From positions 155,958 through 219,957 of the forward strand of contig JADJJK010000008.1 in assembly GCA_016706545.1 (NCBI GenBank): a stretch of 64,000 nucleotides of DNA, written 5' to 3'. Positions 9,100-17,487 of the stretch are shown in pieces; the stretch's first letter is position 1, and each line of letters opens with the position of its first letter. The notes under the pieces are model-generated. The model was given only the letters and a program-made list of their open reading frames with translations. It ran no database searches and was not told the DNA's origin. The translations under genes and the position numbers were made by a program. Origin of the DNA: Myxococcales bacterium (GTDB lineage Bacteria > Myxococcota_A > Polyangia > Haliangiales > Haliangiaceae).

Positions 9100-11570
9100 G
9101 CCGGCCGCGCGGGCAGGTCGCGTCGCTCTTGCTGCTCGTGGTGGTGGTCGCCGTTGGCGCCTCTTTGCTCTCCTGCGGCATCAACGACTACTGCATCACC
9201 TGCGAGACCGGCGACGCCGGCGCAGACGGCGCCTCGGTCACCCAGGATGGCGGGGACGGCCCGACGGTCGACGCTGGCCCTTGCGTCCCTTCCGGGTTCG
9301 AGGTGTGTGACGGCAAGGACAACGACTGCAACGGCGTCGTCGACGAGGGCGCCTTGCCCGGGGTCGGCGAGGCGTGCGGCACCGACGAGGGCGAATGCAC
9401 CACCGGCACCCGGCAGTGCAGCGCCGGCGCGCTCCGCTGCAGCGGCGTCACGCCCGTCGCCGAGCAGTGCGACAACAAGGACAACGACTGCGACTCGCGG
9501 GTCGACGAGGGAGATCCGGGCGGCGGCGCGGCGTGCGGCTCGGATCTGGGCGAGTGCGTGGCCGGCCAGAGCCGCTGCGTGGCCGGCGTGCTCGAGTGCC
9601 TTGGCGCGATCGGCGTGCCGGGGCAGGTCGCCGAGAGCTGCGACGGCAAGGACAACGACTGCGATGGCGAGTTCGACGAGGGGCTCGACAACCTCGGCTC
9701 GTGCGGGATCACCGAGCAGGGCGAGTGCGCGCTTGGCACCTTGCGCTGCAACGGCGGCGTGACCTCCTGCAGCGGCGACGTCGGGCCGACCTTCGAGCTG
9801 TGCGACGCGCTGGATCAAGACTGCGATGGTGATCCGAGCAACGGCTACGATCTGATGGGCGATCCGCGCAACTGCGGCACCTGCGGCACGGCGTGCTCGT
9901 TGCCGCGGTCCATCGCCACCTGCGCCGGTGGCGCGTGCGCGGTCGGCGCGTGTGACACCGGCTACTTCGACAACAACGGCGTGGCCAACGATGGCTGTGA
10001 GTACGGTCCCTGCACGTACCAGGGGCCGCAGGAGGCGTGCAACCAGATCGATGATGACTGCGACGGCCAGATCGATGAGTCGCTGGTGAACCCGCCGTCC
10101 TGTGAAACCGACGGCGCGTGCGCCGGCGCCACCGCGGCCTGCACCGCCAGCGGCTGGCGCTGCGTGTACGGCCCGGACGTCTCGGTGGATGCCTCTGGGG
10201 TGATCGTGCCGGAGACCACCTGCGATGGCCTCGACAACGACTGTGACGGCCAGGTCGACGAGGCCCACCCGCAGAAGGGCACGTCCTGTGACGATGGCCT
10301 GCTCGGCGTGTGCGCGTCGTCGGGGACGTTCGTCTGCAACGCCATGGATCCAGGCGGACCTGTGATGTGCTACGTGACCCACGCCGGGCAGCCGGCGGGC
10401 GCCGAGCAGTGCGACGCGCTGGACAACGACTGCGACGGGGTGGTGGACGATGGCGCGGAGCTGGGCGGGCTGCCCGGCCAGGAGTGGACCGCCCTCGGCA
10501 CGGTGCAGATGATGACCTACGAAGCGTCGCGGCCGGACGCCAGCGCGGCGTCCTCGGGCGCGGCCGGCAGCACAGTGTGCTCGCGCGCCGGCGTGCAGCC
10601 GTGGACCAACGTCACCCACGCGCAGGCGCAGGCCGCCTGCAGCTCGGTCGGCGCGCGCCTGTGCAGCGAGCAGGAGTGGCACCGCGCGTGCGCGGCGGTG
10701 GCCGGCACCGCCTATCCGGTCGTCGAGCCCGCCGCCAACAACGGCCAGGTCTTTCTCGAGGCCGAGGACTTTGCGTCGCGCGCCACCGGCACCGCCGGCT
10801 CGGTGGTCCGCGCCTGGGTTCCAGATCAGGCGCCCGCCGGGTACTCCGGCATCGGCGCGCTGCGCGCGTCGCCCAACACCGGCGCGGCGGTGGCACGCGC
10901 CTCGGCGGACCCGCAGAGCCCGCGCATCGACTTCCCCATCAACTTCACCACCGCCGGCAACCACTACGTCTGGGTCCGGATGTACGGCCCCAACAACGCG
11001 GACGACGATGTCCACGTCGGAATCAACGGCGCGCTGCCCGGCGCCGCCTCGATGAGCCTCGACGCCTCGTCCAACACCGGGTGGATCTGGATGCGCACCG
11101 CGGCGATCCCGGTGGCCGCCACCGGGGTCTCCTACGTCAGCATCTGGATGAGCACGGACGGCGTGAAGGTCGACGCCATCGTGGTGACGCGCAGCACGTC
11201 GACCACCGCGCCCACGGTGACCCTCGCTGGCGCTGGCGGGGCCTGGGCCTTCGCCACGAGCCCTGGCACCTATCAAGCCACCACGTGCAACGGCGACGAC
11301 TACGACACCGACGCAGGCGCCGCGGGCGATCAGGACGACATCCTGCCGGCGGGGAGCCTCGCGGACTGCCGCGCGGTGTCGGGCGCCGGCTCCGTGTTCG
11401 ACCTCTCGGGCAACGTCCGCGAGTGGACCGCGGCCCGCACCCCGGGCGCCAACCCGATCCGCGGCGGCACGTCGAACAACACGGCGACGGGGATCTCCTG
11501 CGGCCTGGCGTTCACCCTGGCCTCTGACTCGTTCTTCTTCCCCAACGTCGGCTTCCGCTGCTGTCGCTGA
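9096..11570 (+). CDS. Lipoprotein with MopE repeats and a formylglycine-generating-enzyme-like fold split by a carbohydrate-binding-like insert
   Basis: 824 residues from a GTG overlapping the upstream stop; GGAGG lies seven bases upstream. This start gives a lipoprotein signal with lipobox ASLLSC, whereas longer upstream readings overlap the previous gene. Seven MopE-type repeats follow (for example CDGKDNDCNGVVDEG). From about residue 470 a sulfatase-modifying-factor fold begins (VCSRAGVQPW, then ARLCSEQEWHRACA). It is interrupted at about 550-705 by a beta-sandwich-like stretch (FLEAEDFASRATG, HYVWVRMYGPNNADDD) resembling CBM6/35-type galactose-binding folds. It resumes with SVFDLSGNVREWTA, IRGGTSNN and the terminal VGFRCCR. 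It is probably surface-exposed and co-translated with the VWA partner. Formylglycine chemistry is doubtful; such folds often act as scaffolds. Confidence 0.85.
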   Translation: MSRPRGQVASLLLLVVVVAVGASLLSCGINDYCITCETGDAGADGASVTQDGGDGPTVDAGPCVPSGFEVCDGKDNDCNGVVDEGALPGVGEACGTDEGECTTGTRQCSAGALRCSGVTPVAEQCDNKDNDCDSRVDEGDPGGGAACGSDLGECVAGQSRCVAGVLECLGAIGVPGQVAESCDGKDNDCDGEFDEGLDNLGSCGITEQGECALGTLRCNGGVTSCSGDVGPTFELCDALDQDCDGDPSNGYDLMGDPRNCGTCGTACSLPRSIATCAGGACAVGACDTGYFDNNGVANDGCEYGPCTYQGPQEACNQIDDDCDGQIDESLVNPPSCETDGACAGATAACTASGWRCVYGPDVSVDASGVIVPETTCDGLDNDCDGQVDEAHPQKGTSCDDGLLGVCASSGTFVCNAMDPGGPVMCYVTHAGQPAGAEQCDALDNDCDGVVDDGAELGGLPGQEWTALGTVQMMTYEASRPDASAASSGAAGSTVCSRAGVQPWTNVTHAQAQAACSSVGARLCSEQEWHRACAAVAGTAYPVVEPAANNGQVFLEAEDFASRATGTAGSVVRAWVPDQAPAGYSGIGALRASPNTGAAVARASADPQSPRIDFPINFTTAGNHYVWVRMYGPNNADDDVHVGINGALPGAASMSLDASSNTGWIWMRTAAIPVAATGVSYVSIWMSTDGVKVDAIVVTRSTSTTAPTVTLAGAGGAWAFATSPGTYQATTCNGDDYDTDAGAAGDQDDILPAGSLADCRAVSGAGSVFDLSGNVREWTAARTPGANPIRGGTSNNTATGISCGLAFTLASDSFFFPNVGFRCCR

Positions 11571-11579
11571 GCCGAGCGT

Positions 11580-12248
11580 GTGCGCTACAACCGCCGGGTG
11601 AACGAGCCGTCACCCTCGCGCTGTCCGCGCTGTCTCTTGCAGGTGCGGTGGTGTCTCTGCGCCGACGTCCCGACCGTGGTCACCCACACCAAGATCGTGA
11701 TCGTGCGCCACTACCGCGAGGTCACGCGGTCGTCCAACTCAGGCCGCCTGGCGGCGATGGCCTTGCCCAACTCCGTGCTCCTGGACCACGGCGCGCCCGG
11801 GACCCCGCCCACCCAGCTCTCCGCCGACGTGCTCGACGGCGCGCGCCTGCTGTTCCCCGGGGGCGAGACGCTCGGCGCCGCCAGCTTGCCGCGCACCCTC
11901 ATCATCCTCGACTCGACCTGGTCGCAGGCGCGGCGGATGCGCCGCAAGGTGCGAGGGCTCGAGCAGGTCCGCACCGTGTCGCTGCCGCCGGTGCCCACCG
12001 AGACCCCGCGGATGCGCGCTTCTCCAGGCGAGGGCAAGGTCTCCACGCTCGAGGCCATCGCGTATGCGCTGGGGGTGCTGGAAGGCCCGCGTGGCCCGGA
12101 GGTGGAGCGGCAGCTCCTGGCGCTCTTTCAGCTCGCGGTGGAGCGTAGCCTGGCCACCGGGCGGCACGGGATTTCGCTGCGCAGCGGTCAGATGTCGCAA
12201 GGGCTGCCAGGCTCGGACGACGACAACCCCGAGCACGAAGGCAAGTGA
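11580..12248 (+). CDS. DTW-domain protein, probable tRNA-uridine aminocarboxypropyltransferase
   Basis: 222 residues from GTG 11580; a GTG at 11598 is the alternative start. An N-terminal zinc-knuckle pattern Cys15-Cys18-Cys25-Cys27 (CPRCLLQVRWCLC) is followed by the family strands and the signature DSTW at residues 111-114 (LIILDSTWSQARRM), then the RMRASP and STLEAIAYAL helices. Bacterial DTW proteins such as E. coli TapT (YfiP) transfer the 3-amino-3-carboxypropyl group of S-adenosylmethionine to uridine in tRNA (acp3U47). The length is normal for the family. It starts nine bases after the preceding stop, so it may be read through from the MopE-like pair. Confidence 0.87.
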   Translation: MRYNRRVNEPSPSRCPRCLLQVRWCLCADVPTVVTHTKIVIVRHYREVTRSSNSGRLAAMALPNSVLLDHGAPGTPPTQLSADVLDGARLLFPGGETLGAASLPRTLIILDSTWSQARRMRRKVRGLEQVRTVSLPPVPTETPRMRASPGEGKVSTLEAIAYALGVLEGPRGPEVERQLLALFQLAVERSLATGRHGISLRSGQMSQGLPGSDDDNPEHEGK

Positions 12249-12344
12249 GCCGGATATACTGATCCGGCTTGCGCGAGGCGCAGCTTTTGAGGGCTGGGTG
12301 GCGTTTGTGCGCAGCGATGTATCCGCCACAACAAGGATGATCCC

Positions 12345-13355
12345 ATGAGCGATGTTTGGTACCTCGGCATCGGTGGCCAGCAACAAGGGCCGCTTGGCAC
12401 GCAGCAGATCCTCGACATGATTCGCACGGGAGTGGTTACCGCGACTGCGTATGTTTACGGCGGTGGTGTAACGAGCTGGACGCCGATCACCCAGGTTCCG
12501 TCGTTCTCGCCAGCGCTGCACGGCGCGCCACCCCCACCCCCACCTCCGCCGATCGGAGCGGCGCCGGTGGCCGCTGATCAGATCGACTTCGAGATCTTCG
12601 GCGCGGAGATGCAGTTCGTGGAGATCATTCTCGATCCTGGCGAGGCGGCGATCGCCGAGGCGGGGTCGTTTTTCTACATGGATCCAGGCATTCGCATGGA
12701 GACGATCTTCGGCGATGGATCGGCGCAAGCGCAGAGCCAGGGCTTCATGGGCAAGCTGCTCGGCGGCGCCAAGCGCGTGCTCACCGGCGAGTCGCTGTTC
12801 ACAACAGTCTTCGGCAACGGTGCGCAGCAGCGTCAGAAGGTGTCATTCGCTGCGCCATACCCGGGCAAGATCATCCCGGTGGATCTGAGGCAACACCAAG
12901 GCACCCTGCTTTGCCAGAAGGATGCGTTCCTGTGCGCAGCCAAGGGGATCTCGATTGGAATTGCCTGGAACAAGAAACTCGGCGCCGGGCTCTTTGGGGG
13001 CGAGGGCTTCATCTTGCAGAAGCTTGAAGGGCAAGGCCTGGCGTTCATCCACGCCGGGGGCACGGTGGTGTCGCGGGACCTCGCACCTGGCGAGACCCTT
13101 CGCCTCGACACCGGGTGCCTGGTGGCGTTCGAGCCGCGGGTGGCCTACGACATCCAGTGGGTCGGCGGCTTCAAGTCCGCGTTGTTTGGCGGCGAGGGGC
13201 TGTTTTTTGCCACTCTCACTGGACCAGGGAGAGTGTGGCTGCAATCGCTTCCGTTCTCTCGCTTCGCTGGGCGCATGCTGGCGGCGGCGGTGGCCGCGGG
13301 GTTTGGTCGCGGCGAAGAGGGATCGGTGCTTGGCGGTCTTGGCATGGGATCCTAA
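12345..13355 (+). CDS. GYF-like domain fused to AIM24/TIGR00266-family beta-helix domain
   Basis: 336 residues. Residues 1-55 form a GYF_2-like module (VWYLGIGGQQQGPLGTQQI, then GVTSWTPI), which usually binds proline-rich peptides. A short Pro-rich linker (PPPPPPPPIG) follows. Residues about 72-310 match the AIM24 family: AEAGSFFYMDPGIRMET, GGAKRVLTGESLFTTVF, LGAGLFGGEGFILQKLEG, HAGGTVVSRDLAPGETLRLD and a second SALFGGEGLFFATLTGPG. Bacterial members have no agreed function. It has no signal peptide or membrane segment. The Pro-rich linker could bind its own GYF module (inference). It stands alone, 96 bases after the DTW gene. Confidence 0.85.
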   Translation: MSDVWYLGIGGQQQGPLGTQQILDMIRTGVVTATAYVYGGGVTSWTPITQVPSFSPALHGAPPPPPPPPIGAAPVAADQIDFEIFGAEMQFVEIILDPGEAAIAEAGSFFYMDPGIRMETIFGDGSAQAQSQGFMGKLLGGAKRVLTGESLFTTVFGNGAQQRQKVSFAAPYPGKIIPVDLRQHQGTLLCQKDAFLCAAKGISIGIAWNKKLGAGLFGGEGFILQKLEGQGLAFIHAGGTVVSRDLAPGETLRLDTGCLVAFEPRVAYDIQWVGGFKSALFGGEGLFFATLTGPGRVWLQSLPFSRFAGRMLAAAVAAGFGRGEEGSVLGGLGMGS

Positions 13356-13415
13356 CTTCGTCGACTGCGTGCTTCAGTCCTCGAGGGTCTCTCGAGTAAG
13401 CTATGCGGTGGAATT

Positions 13416-15265
13416 GTGAGCGCCGCATCTTCACATCCGGGGGTATCGATCGCGGTGAAGCTCGTCATCGCGACGTCGATCGTGGTGGCGGCGACGGTGG
13501 CCATCACCAGCGGCTATGCGCTGCACAAGACGCGCGAGATCGCCGAGATCGACAAGGCCTGGCGAGACGACAAGGGCCAGCAGTCGGCCGAGTTCGAAGC
13601 TCGCTTGATGGCGACGGTGAGCGCGCAGGCGGTGGCGCACTTGCTCGCCGGCAACAACTACGCGGATCTCCGCACCACGCTCGACTCGCTGCTCGAAGAG
13701 CAGCGCCCGGCGAAGGACGCGGAGAACGCGAAGAACGCGAAGGACGCGAAGGACGCGACGCAAAGGACGCGAAGGACGCGAAGGACGCGACGAACGCGAC
13801 CGGCGCGAAGGAGAAAGACAAGGACAGCAACCACCCGGCGGTGCTGCGCACTCGCGGCGCCCCGCAGGTGACCTGGTTCATGGTCTGGGACGTGGATTCC
13901 AATCCCGCGAACTCCATCCGGAACTGGAAGGGCTCGGTCCCTTGCGGCGCCAGCGTGCTCGCCCCCAAGCCGAGCGGACTCATCTATTGCACGCGGGCGG
14001 CGCCGGCGACCGCGCCATCGATCATCGAGCTTGACCGGGCGTTCTCCGGCAACGACGTCGCGCAGCACAACGCCGCCAGCTACGCCTTGCGGATCCCCAT
14101 CGAGGTTGGTCAGCAACCGCTGGGCAGCCTGTGGGTTGGCATCTCCACCGAGGAGTTGCAGGCGGAGCTGTCGCGCGCGTCGCTGGGCGCGCACGCCAGG
14201 GTGCAAGAGCTGAGGATCAAGCTGTGGGTCGCCGCCGGCATGGTGCTGCTCCTCGGCATCATCCTGGCCATGCTGCAAGCGGTGAGCATGGCGCGGCCGA
14301 TCGCCGAGCTGTCGGAGCAGGCCACCCGCATCGCGCAGGGTGACCTGAACCAGCGGGTGCCAGAGGTGCGGCGCGACGAGCTGGGCACGCTGGCGCGGAA
14401 CTTCAACTTCATGGCCGATCGCATCGGCGAGCTCCTGCTGGAGCAGGCGGAGAAGGCCGCGCTCGAGCACGAGATGGGCCTGGCGCGCTCGGTCCAGCAG
14501 GCGATGCTGCCGTCGTCCGAGATCGAGGAGTACGGGCCGGTCAAGGTCGCAGGGTACTGCGCGCCTGCCTCGAGCTGCGGCGGGGACTGGTGGATGCACC
14601 GCGCGCTGTCGGGCGGGCGGGTGCTGATCGTCATCGGCGACGCCACCGGGCACGGCATCCACTCGGCGATGATCGCGGCCACGGCGCGCGGCGCGGTGGA
14701 GGCGCTGGCCGCGCTGGACCAGGTGCTGCACGCACCGGAGCAGGTGCTGTGCGCCATCGACTCGGCGATTCGCAATGTGGGCGAGCATCACGTGCTCATG
14801 ACCGCGTTCGCTGCGGTGATCGACACCCACGCCGGAACGCTGAGCTACGCCAACGCCGGCCAGAACTTTCCGTACATCGTGCGCCGCGGCGACGAGGGCA
14901 AGCTCGAGGACGCGGTGATCTTGGCCACCGCCGGCAACCCGCTGGGGGATCCCGAGATCAAGCTCGAGATCCGCACGGGCTCGCGCGAGCTGCGCGCTGG
15001 CGATCTCTTCGTCGCGTTCACCGACGGGCTGGTGGAGCGGGCAAATCCCGCGGGTCACCTGTTTGGGGACCGACGCCTCCTGCGGCTGCTGCGCGGCCAG
15101 GAGGTCATGGACCGGCGCGCGCTGGACTCGCTGCGCATGCGGGTGATGAACGCGGTGGACACGTACGCGGAGGGCGAAGACGCGAGTGATGACGTGACGT
15201 TCGTGCTCTGCCAGTTCGATCCGCCTGCCATGCCGCAAGCGCTCCGACGGGCGGGGACCGCGTGA
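13416..15265 (+). CDS. Membrane HAMP-SpoIIE (PP2C) serine phosphatase, broken by a frameshift in a tandem repeat
   Basis: The N-terminus is read in the frame of GTG 13416 (MSAASSHPGVSIAVKLVIA, a membrane segment, then TREIAEIDKAW). The rest is in another frame reaching the stop at 15265. The switch falls in a Lys-Asp-Ala repeat near 13757-13764, where one unit looks four bases short. Downstream are an extracytoplasmic domain, a second membrane helix (VLLLGIILAMLQAV), a HAMP linker (ARPIAELSEQATRIAQGD) and a SpoIIE/RsbU-type phosphatase with metal-binding GGDWW, VIGDATGHGIHS and SDDVTF. Such enzymes dephosphorylate anti-sigma-factor antagonists. The 3' end overlaps the TonB receptor gene (GTGA). 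Either the gene is inactivated or switchable, or the sequence has an indel error. Confidence 0.82.
13711..13810 (+). repeat. In-gene 9-bp tandem repeat (gaaggacgc) with an irregular unit
   Basis: Degenerate nine-base units (aaggacgcg and variants aagaacgcg, gagaacgcg, acgaacgcg) encode Lys-Asp-Ala / Lys-Asn-Ala in the sensor part of the phosphatase. The copy around 13757-13764 reads gcgacgcaaag where gcgaaggacgcaaag would be regular, a four-base shortfall that shifts the frame. Confidence 0.85.
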
Positions 15266-17487
15266 GCCGTGCGCACGGGAGCGCGCGGGGGCAGGGCAGC
15301 GGCGGGCAGGTGAGGCACAGGGCGAGCTGGGGCTCGGCCTGGCTCGGCGCGGTGGTGCAGCTCTGGGCGGGCGTGGCCTTGGCCCAGTCGCCGCCCGACG
15401 TGCCAGCCCACCTGCCGCCCGACGTGCCGGCCGACCTGCCGCCTGACGTGCCATCCGACGTGCCGGCCGACGTGGTCAAAGAAGACGTCAGCGCCATCGA
15501 GCTCGGCGAGCTGCCGCTCCTGCCCGAGCTGCCGCTCATCCCCTCCGATCCGGCGTCCTTGCAGGAGGCGACCGAGGCGCCCGATGAGGTGGTCGTGGGC
15601 GCGGCGCGGCGGGAGCAGTCCCTGGGCAACGTGGCGTCTGCCGTCACAGTGATCAGCGGGGATCGCCTGCGACGCTTTGGCTATCGCACGGTGGCCGAGG
15701 CGATCGCGGCGGTGGCGGGCGTCCACCTGGTGGACGATCGGCTCTCGACGCGGGTCGGCATCCGCGGGCTGCAGCCCATCGGCGACTTCAACACGCGGAT
15801 CCTGGTGATCATCGACGGCACCAGCATGACCGAGGCCTGGTCGCACCTGTCGGGGGTCGGCTACGATCTTCCGGTGTCGGTCGACGAGATCGAGCGCATC
15901 GAGGTGATCCGCGGCCCGGTGTCCTCGATCTACGGCACCAACGCGTTCTTGGGCATCATCAACATCATCACCCGCGAGGCGCTGGCCAAGGCGCGGGCGT
16001 GGGGCCGCGCCACCGCCGCGCAGATCGGCGGCGCCGCGGGCAGCGCCGGCTTCGCGACGGGGACTCCGGACCGGCAGGTGCGCGGCGCGGTGTCGTTTGC
16101 GTGGCGGCGCGGCGAGGACCTCGACTACCTCGGGGTCAGCGGGCTCGGGCGCGACAAGGACCGCGGGCTGTCGGTGACCGCGGCGCTGAGCGCGGCGCTG
16201 GGCGCCACGTTCGCCCAGATCCGGGTGTACTCGTCGCGCCGGGAGATCCCGTTCGCCCCGTACGACGGAGATCTCGACGTGCCGTACACGCAGACCAACC
16301 GCCAGCTCGTGGCCGATGTCAGCCACACCAGGCAGTGGGGCCGCCTGCAGATGAGCGGACGCCTGTTCACCAGCGTGTACCGCTTCGATGATCGCGCCAG
16401 CAAGGCGGATGGCGGCGGGCCGCTCCTGGTGGTGGGCGAGGCCAGGACCCTGGGCGCCGACCTGCGCGGTCGCTACCAGGTCCTCGATGAAGGCCGACTC
16501 GACGTCACCGGTGGGATCGAGGCGTCCTACAACGACACCGGCGACTCGTCGCAGATCGACGGCGACGTCAAGAACATCGGCGAAGGTCTGCGCTTCGATC
16601 TGGAGGGGTTCTACGCCGAGCTCGAGTCGGCGCCGACGTCGTGGCTTGGCATCAGCGCCGGCCTGCGCCTGGATCGCCACTCGGAGTTCTCCAAGAGGGG
16701 GCGGCTGTCACCGCGGCTGGCGTTGTTTCTGTCGCGAGACGACCGCGTGGGGCTCAAGCTGCTCTACGCCGAGGGGTTTCGCAACCCGAGCACCTACGAG
16801 GCCTACTTCACAGATGGCGATGACGTGCTCGAGAACCGCGAGTTGGAGCCGGAGAGCATTCGCAGCTTCGAGCTGGTGGGCTGGGCGCGGCCGACCCCGG
16901 CCACCTCGCTGCGCGCCAGCGCCTATCGCTGGGACGCCTTTGACATCATGAAGCAGCTCGTGGTGGACATGGAGGAGGGGGACGGCATCACGCAGTTTCA
17001 GTACGACAACAAGGACCAGTACGCGTCGGCGGGCCTGGAGTTCGAGGGGCGGTTCCTCGACTCGCGGGGCTGGCTCGCGTTCGCTGGCGTCAACCTGTGT
17101 ACCGTCACCTCCGTGGAGGTCTCCACCGTTGATCCCGGCAGCGAGCGGGTGGTCGATCTCGCGGGCGCGCCTCGCGTCACCGCCAGCTTCGGCGTGTCGA
17201 GCCCGCTCTTGCCGGGCGGCTGGCACGCATCGTCCGAGCTGTTGATGATCGGTTCGCGGCCAAACCGCGACGGGGCCGAGCGCTCCCCGGCGCACGTGAC
17301 GTGGAACGCGGTCGTCTACCTGCCGTCGTGGCGCGGCTTCGACCTGACGGTGGGCGCCCGCAACCTGATGGGCATCCGCGAGCAGGTGCCGGCGGCCGAG
17401 GACTTCGACCGGGAAGACATCACGGTCGGCACGGTGCCCGGAGAAGGGAGGGAGCTGTATGTTCGGCTTGGCCGCTCGCTCCGATAG
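15262..17487 (+). CDS. TonB-dependent outer-membrane receptor
   Basis: 741 residues from a GTG overlapping the phosphatase stop by four bases. The signal peptide ends near GVALAQS. A rigid Pro-rich segment of PPDVPADL repeats follows (three 24-bp units), then a linker. The plug domain starts with a TonB-box-like region DEVVVGAARREQ and continues with SAVTVISGDRLRRFGYRTV, VGIRGLQPIGDF, VDEIERIEVIRGPVSSIYG and INIITREA. About 500 residues of beta-barrel end in GRELYVRLGRSLR. The substrate is unknown. It overlaps the next gene by 29 bases and is followed by a TPR protein and a PhnD-like binding protein, so it is probably part of one uptake or sensing unit. Confidence 0.92.
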   Translation: MSRAHGSARGQGSGGQVRHRASWGSAWLGAVVQLWAGVALAQSPPDVPAHLPPDVPADLPPDVPSDVPADVVKEDVSAIELGELPLLPELPLIPSDPASLQEATEAPDEVVVGAARREQSLGNVASAVTVISGDRLRRFGYRTVAEAIAAVAGVHLVDDRLSTRVGIRGLQPIGDFNTRILVIIDGTSMTEAWSHLSGVGYDLPVSVDEIERIEVIRGPVSSIYGTNAFLGIINIITREALAKARAWGRATAAQIGGAAGSAGFATGTPDRQVRGAVSFAWRRGEDLDYLGVSGLGRDKDRGLSVTAALSAALGATFAQIRVYSSRREIPFAPYDGDLDVPYTQTNRQLVADVSHTRQWGRLQMSGRLFTSVYRFDDRASKADGGGPLLVVGEARTLGADLRGRYQVLDEGRLDVTGGIEASYNDTGDSSQIDGDVKNIGEGLRFDLEGFYAELESAPTSWLGISAGLRLDRHSEFSKRGRLSPRLALFLSRDDRVGLKLLYAEGFRNPSTYEAYFTDGDDVLENRELEPESIRSFELVGWARPTPATSLRASAYRWDAFDIMKQLVVDMEEGDGITQFQYDNKDQYASAGLEFEGRFLDSRGWLAFAGVNLCTVTSVEVSTVDPGSERVVDLAGAPRVTASFGVSSPLLPGGWHASSELLMIGSRPNRDGAERSPAHVTWNAVVYLPSWRGFDLTVGARNLMGIREQVPAAEDFDREDITVGTVPGEGRELYVRLGRSLR
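15391..15474 (+). repeat. 24-bp tandem repeat encoding PPDVPADL
   Basis: Three units (15391-15414, 15415-15438, 15439-15462) plus a half unit, encoding the Pro/Asp-rich spacer between signal peptide and plug of the TonB receptor. It would form an extended periplasmic stalk. Confidence 0.85.

Noticed and set aside
8895..11276. 793-codon - strand frame opposite the MopE-like lipoprotein
   Set aside because: Low-complexity Ala/Val/Arg translation; the + strand product has a lipobox, repeats and an FGE fold.
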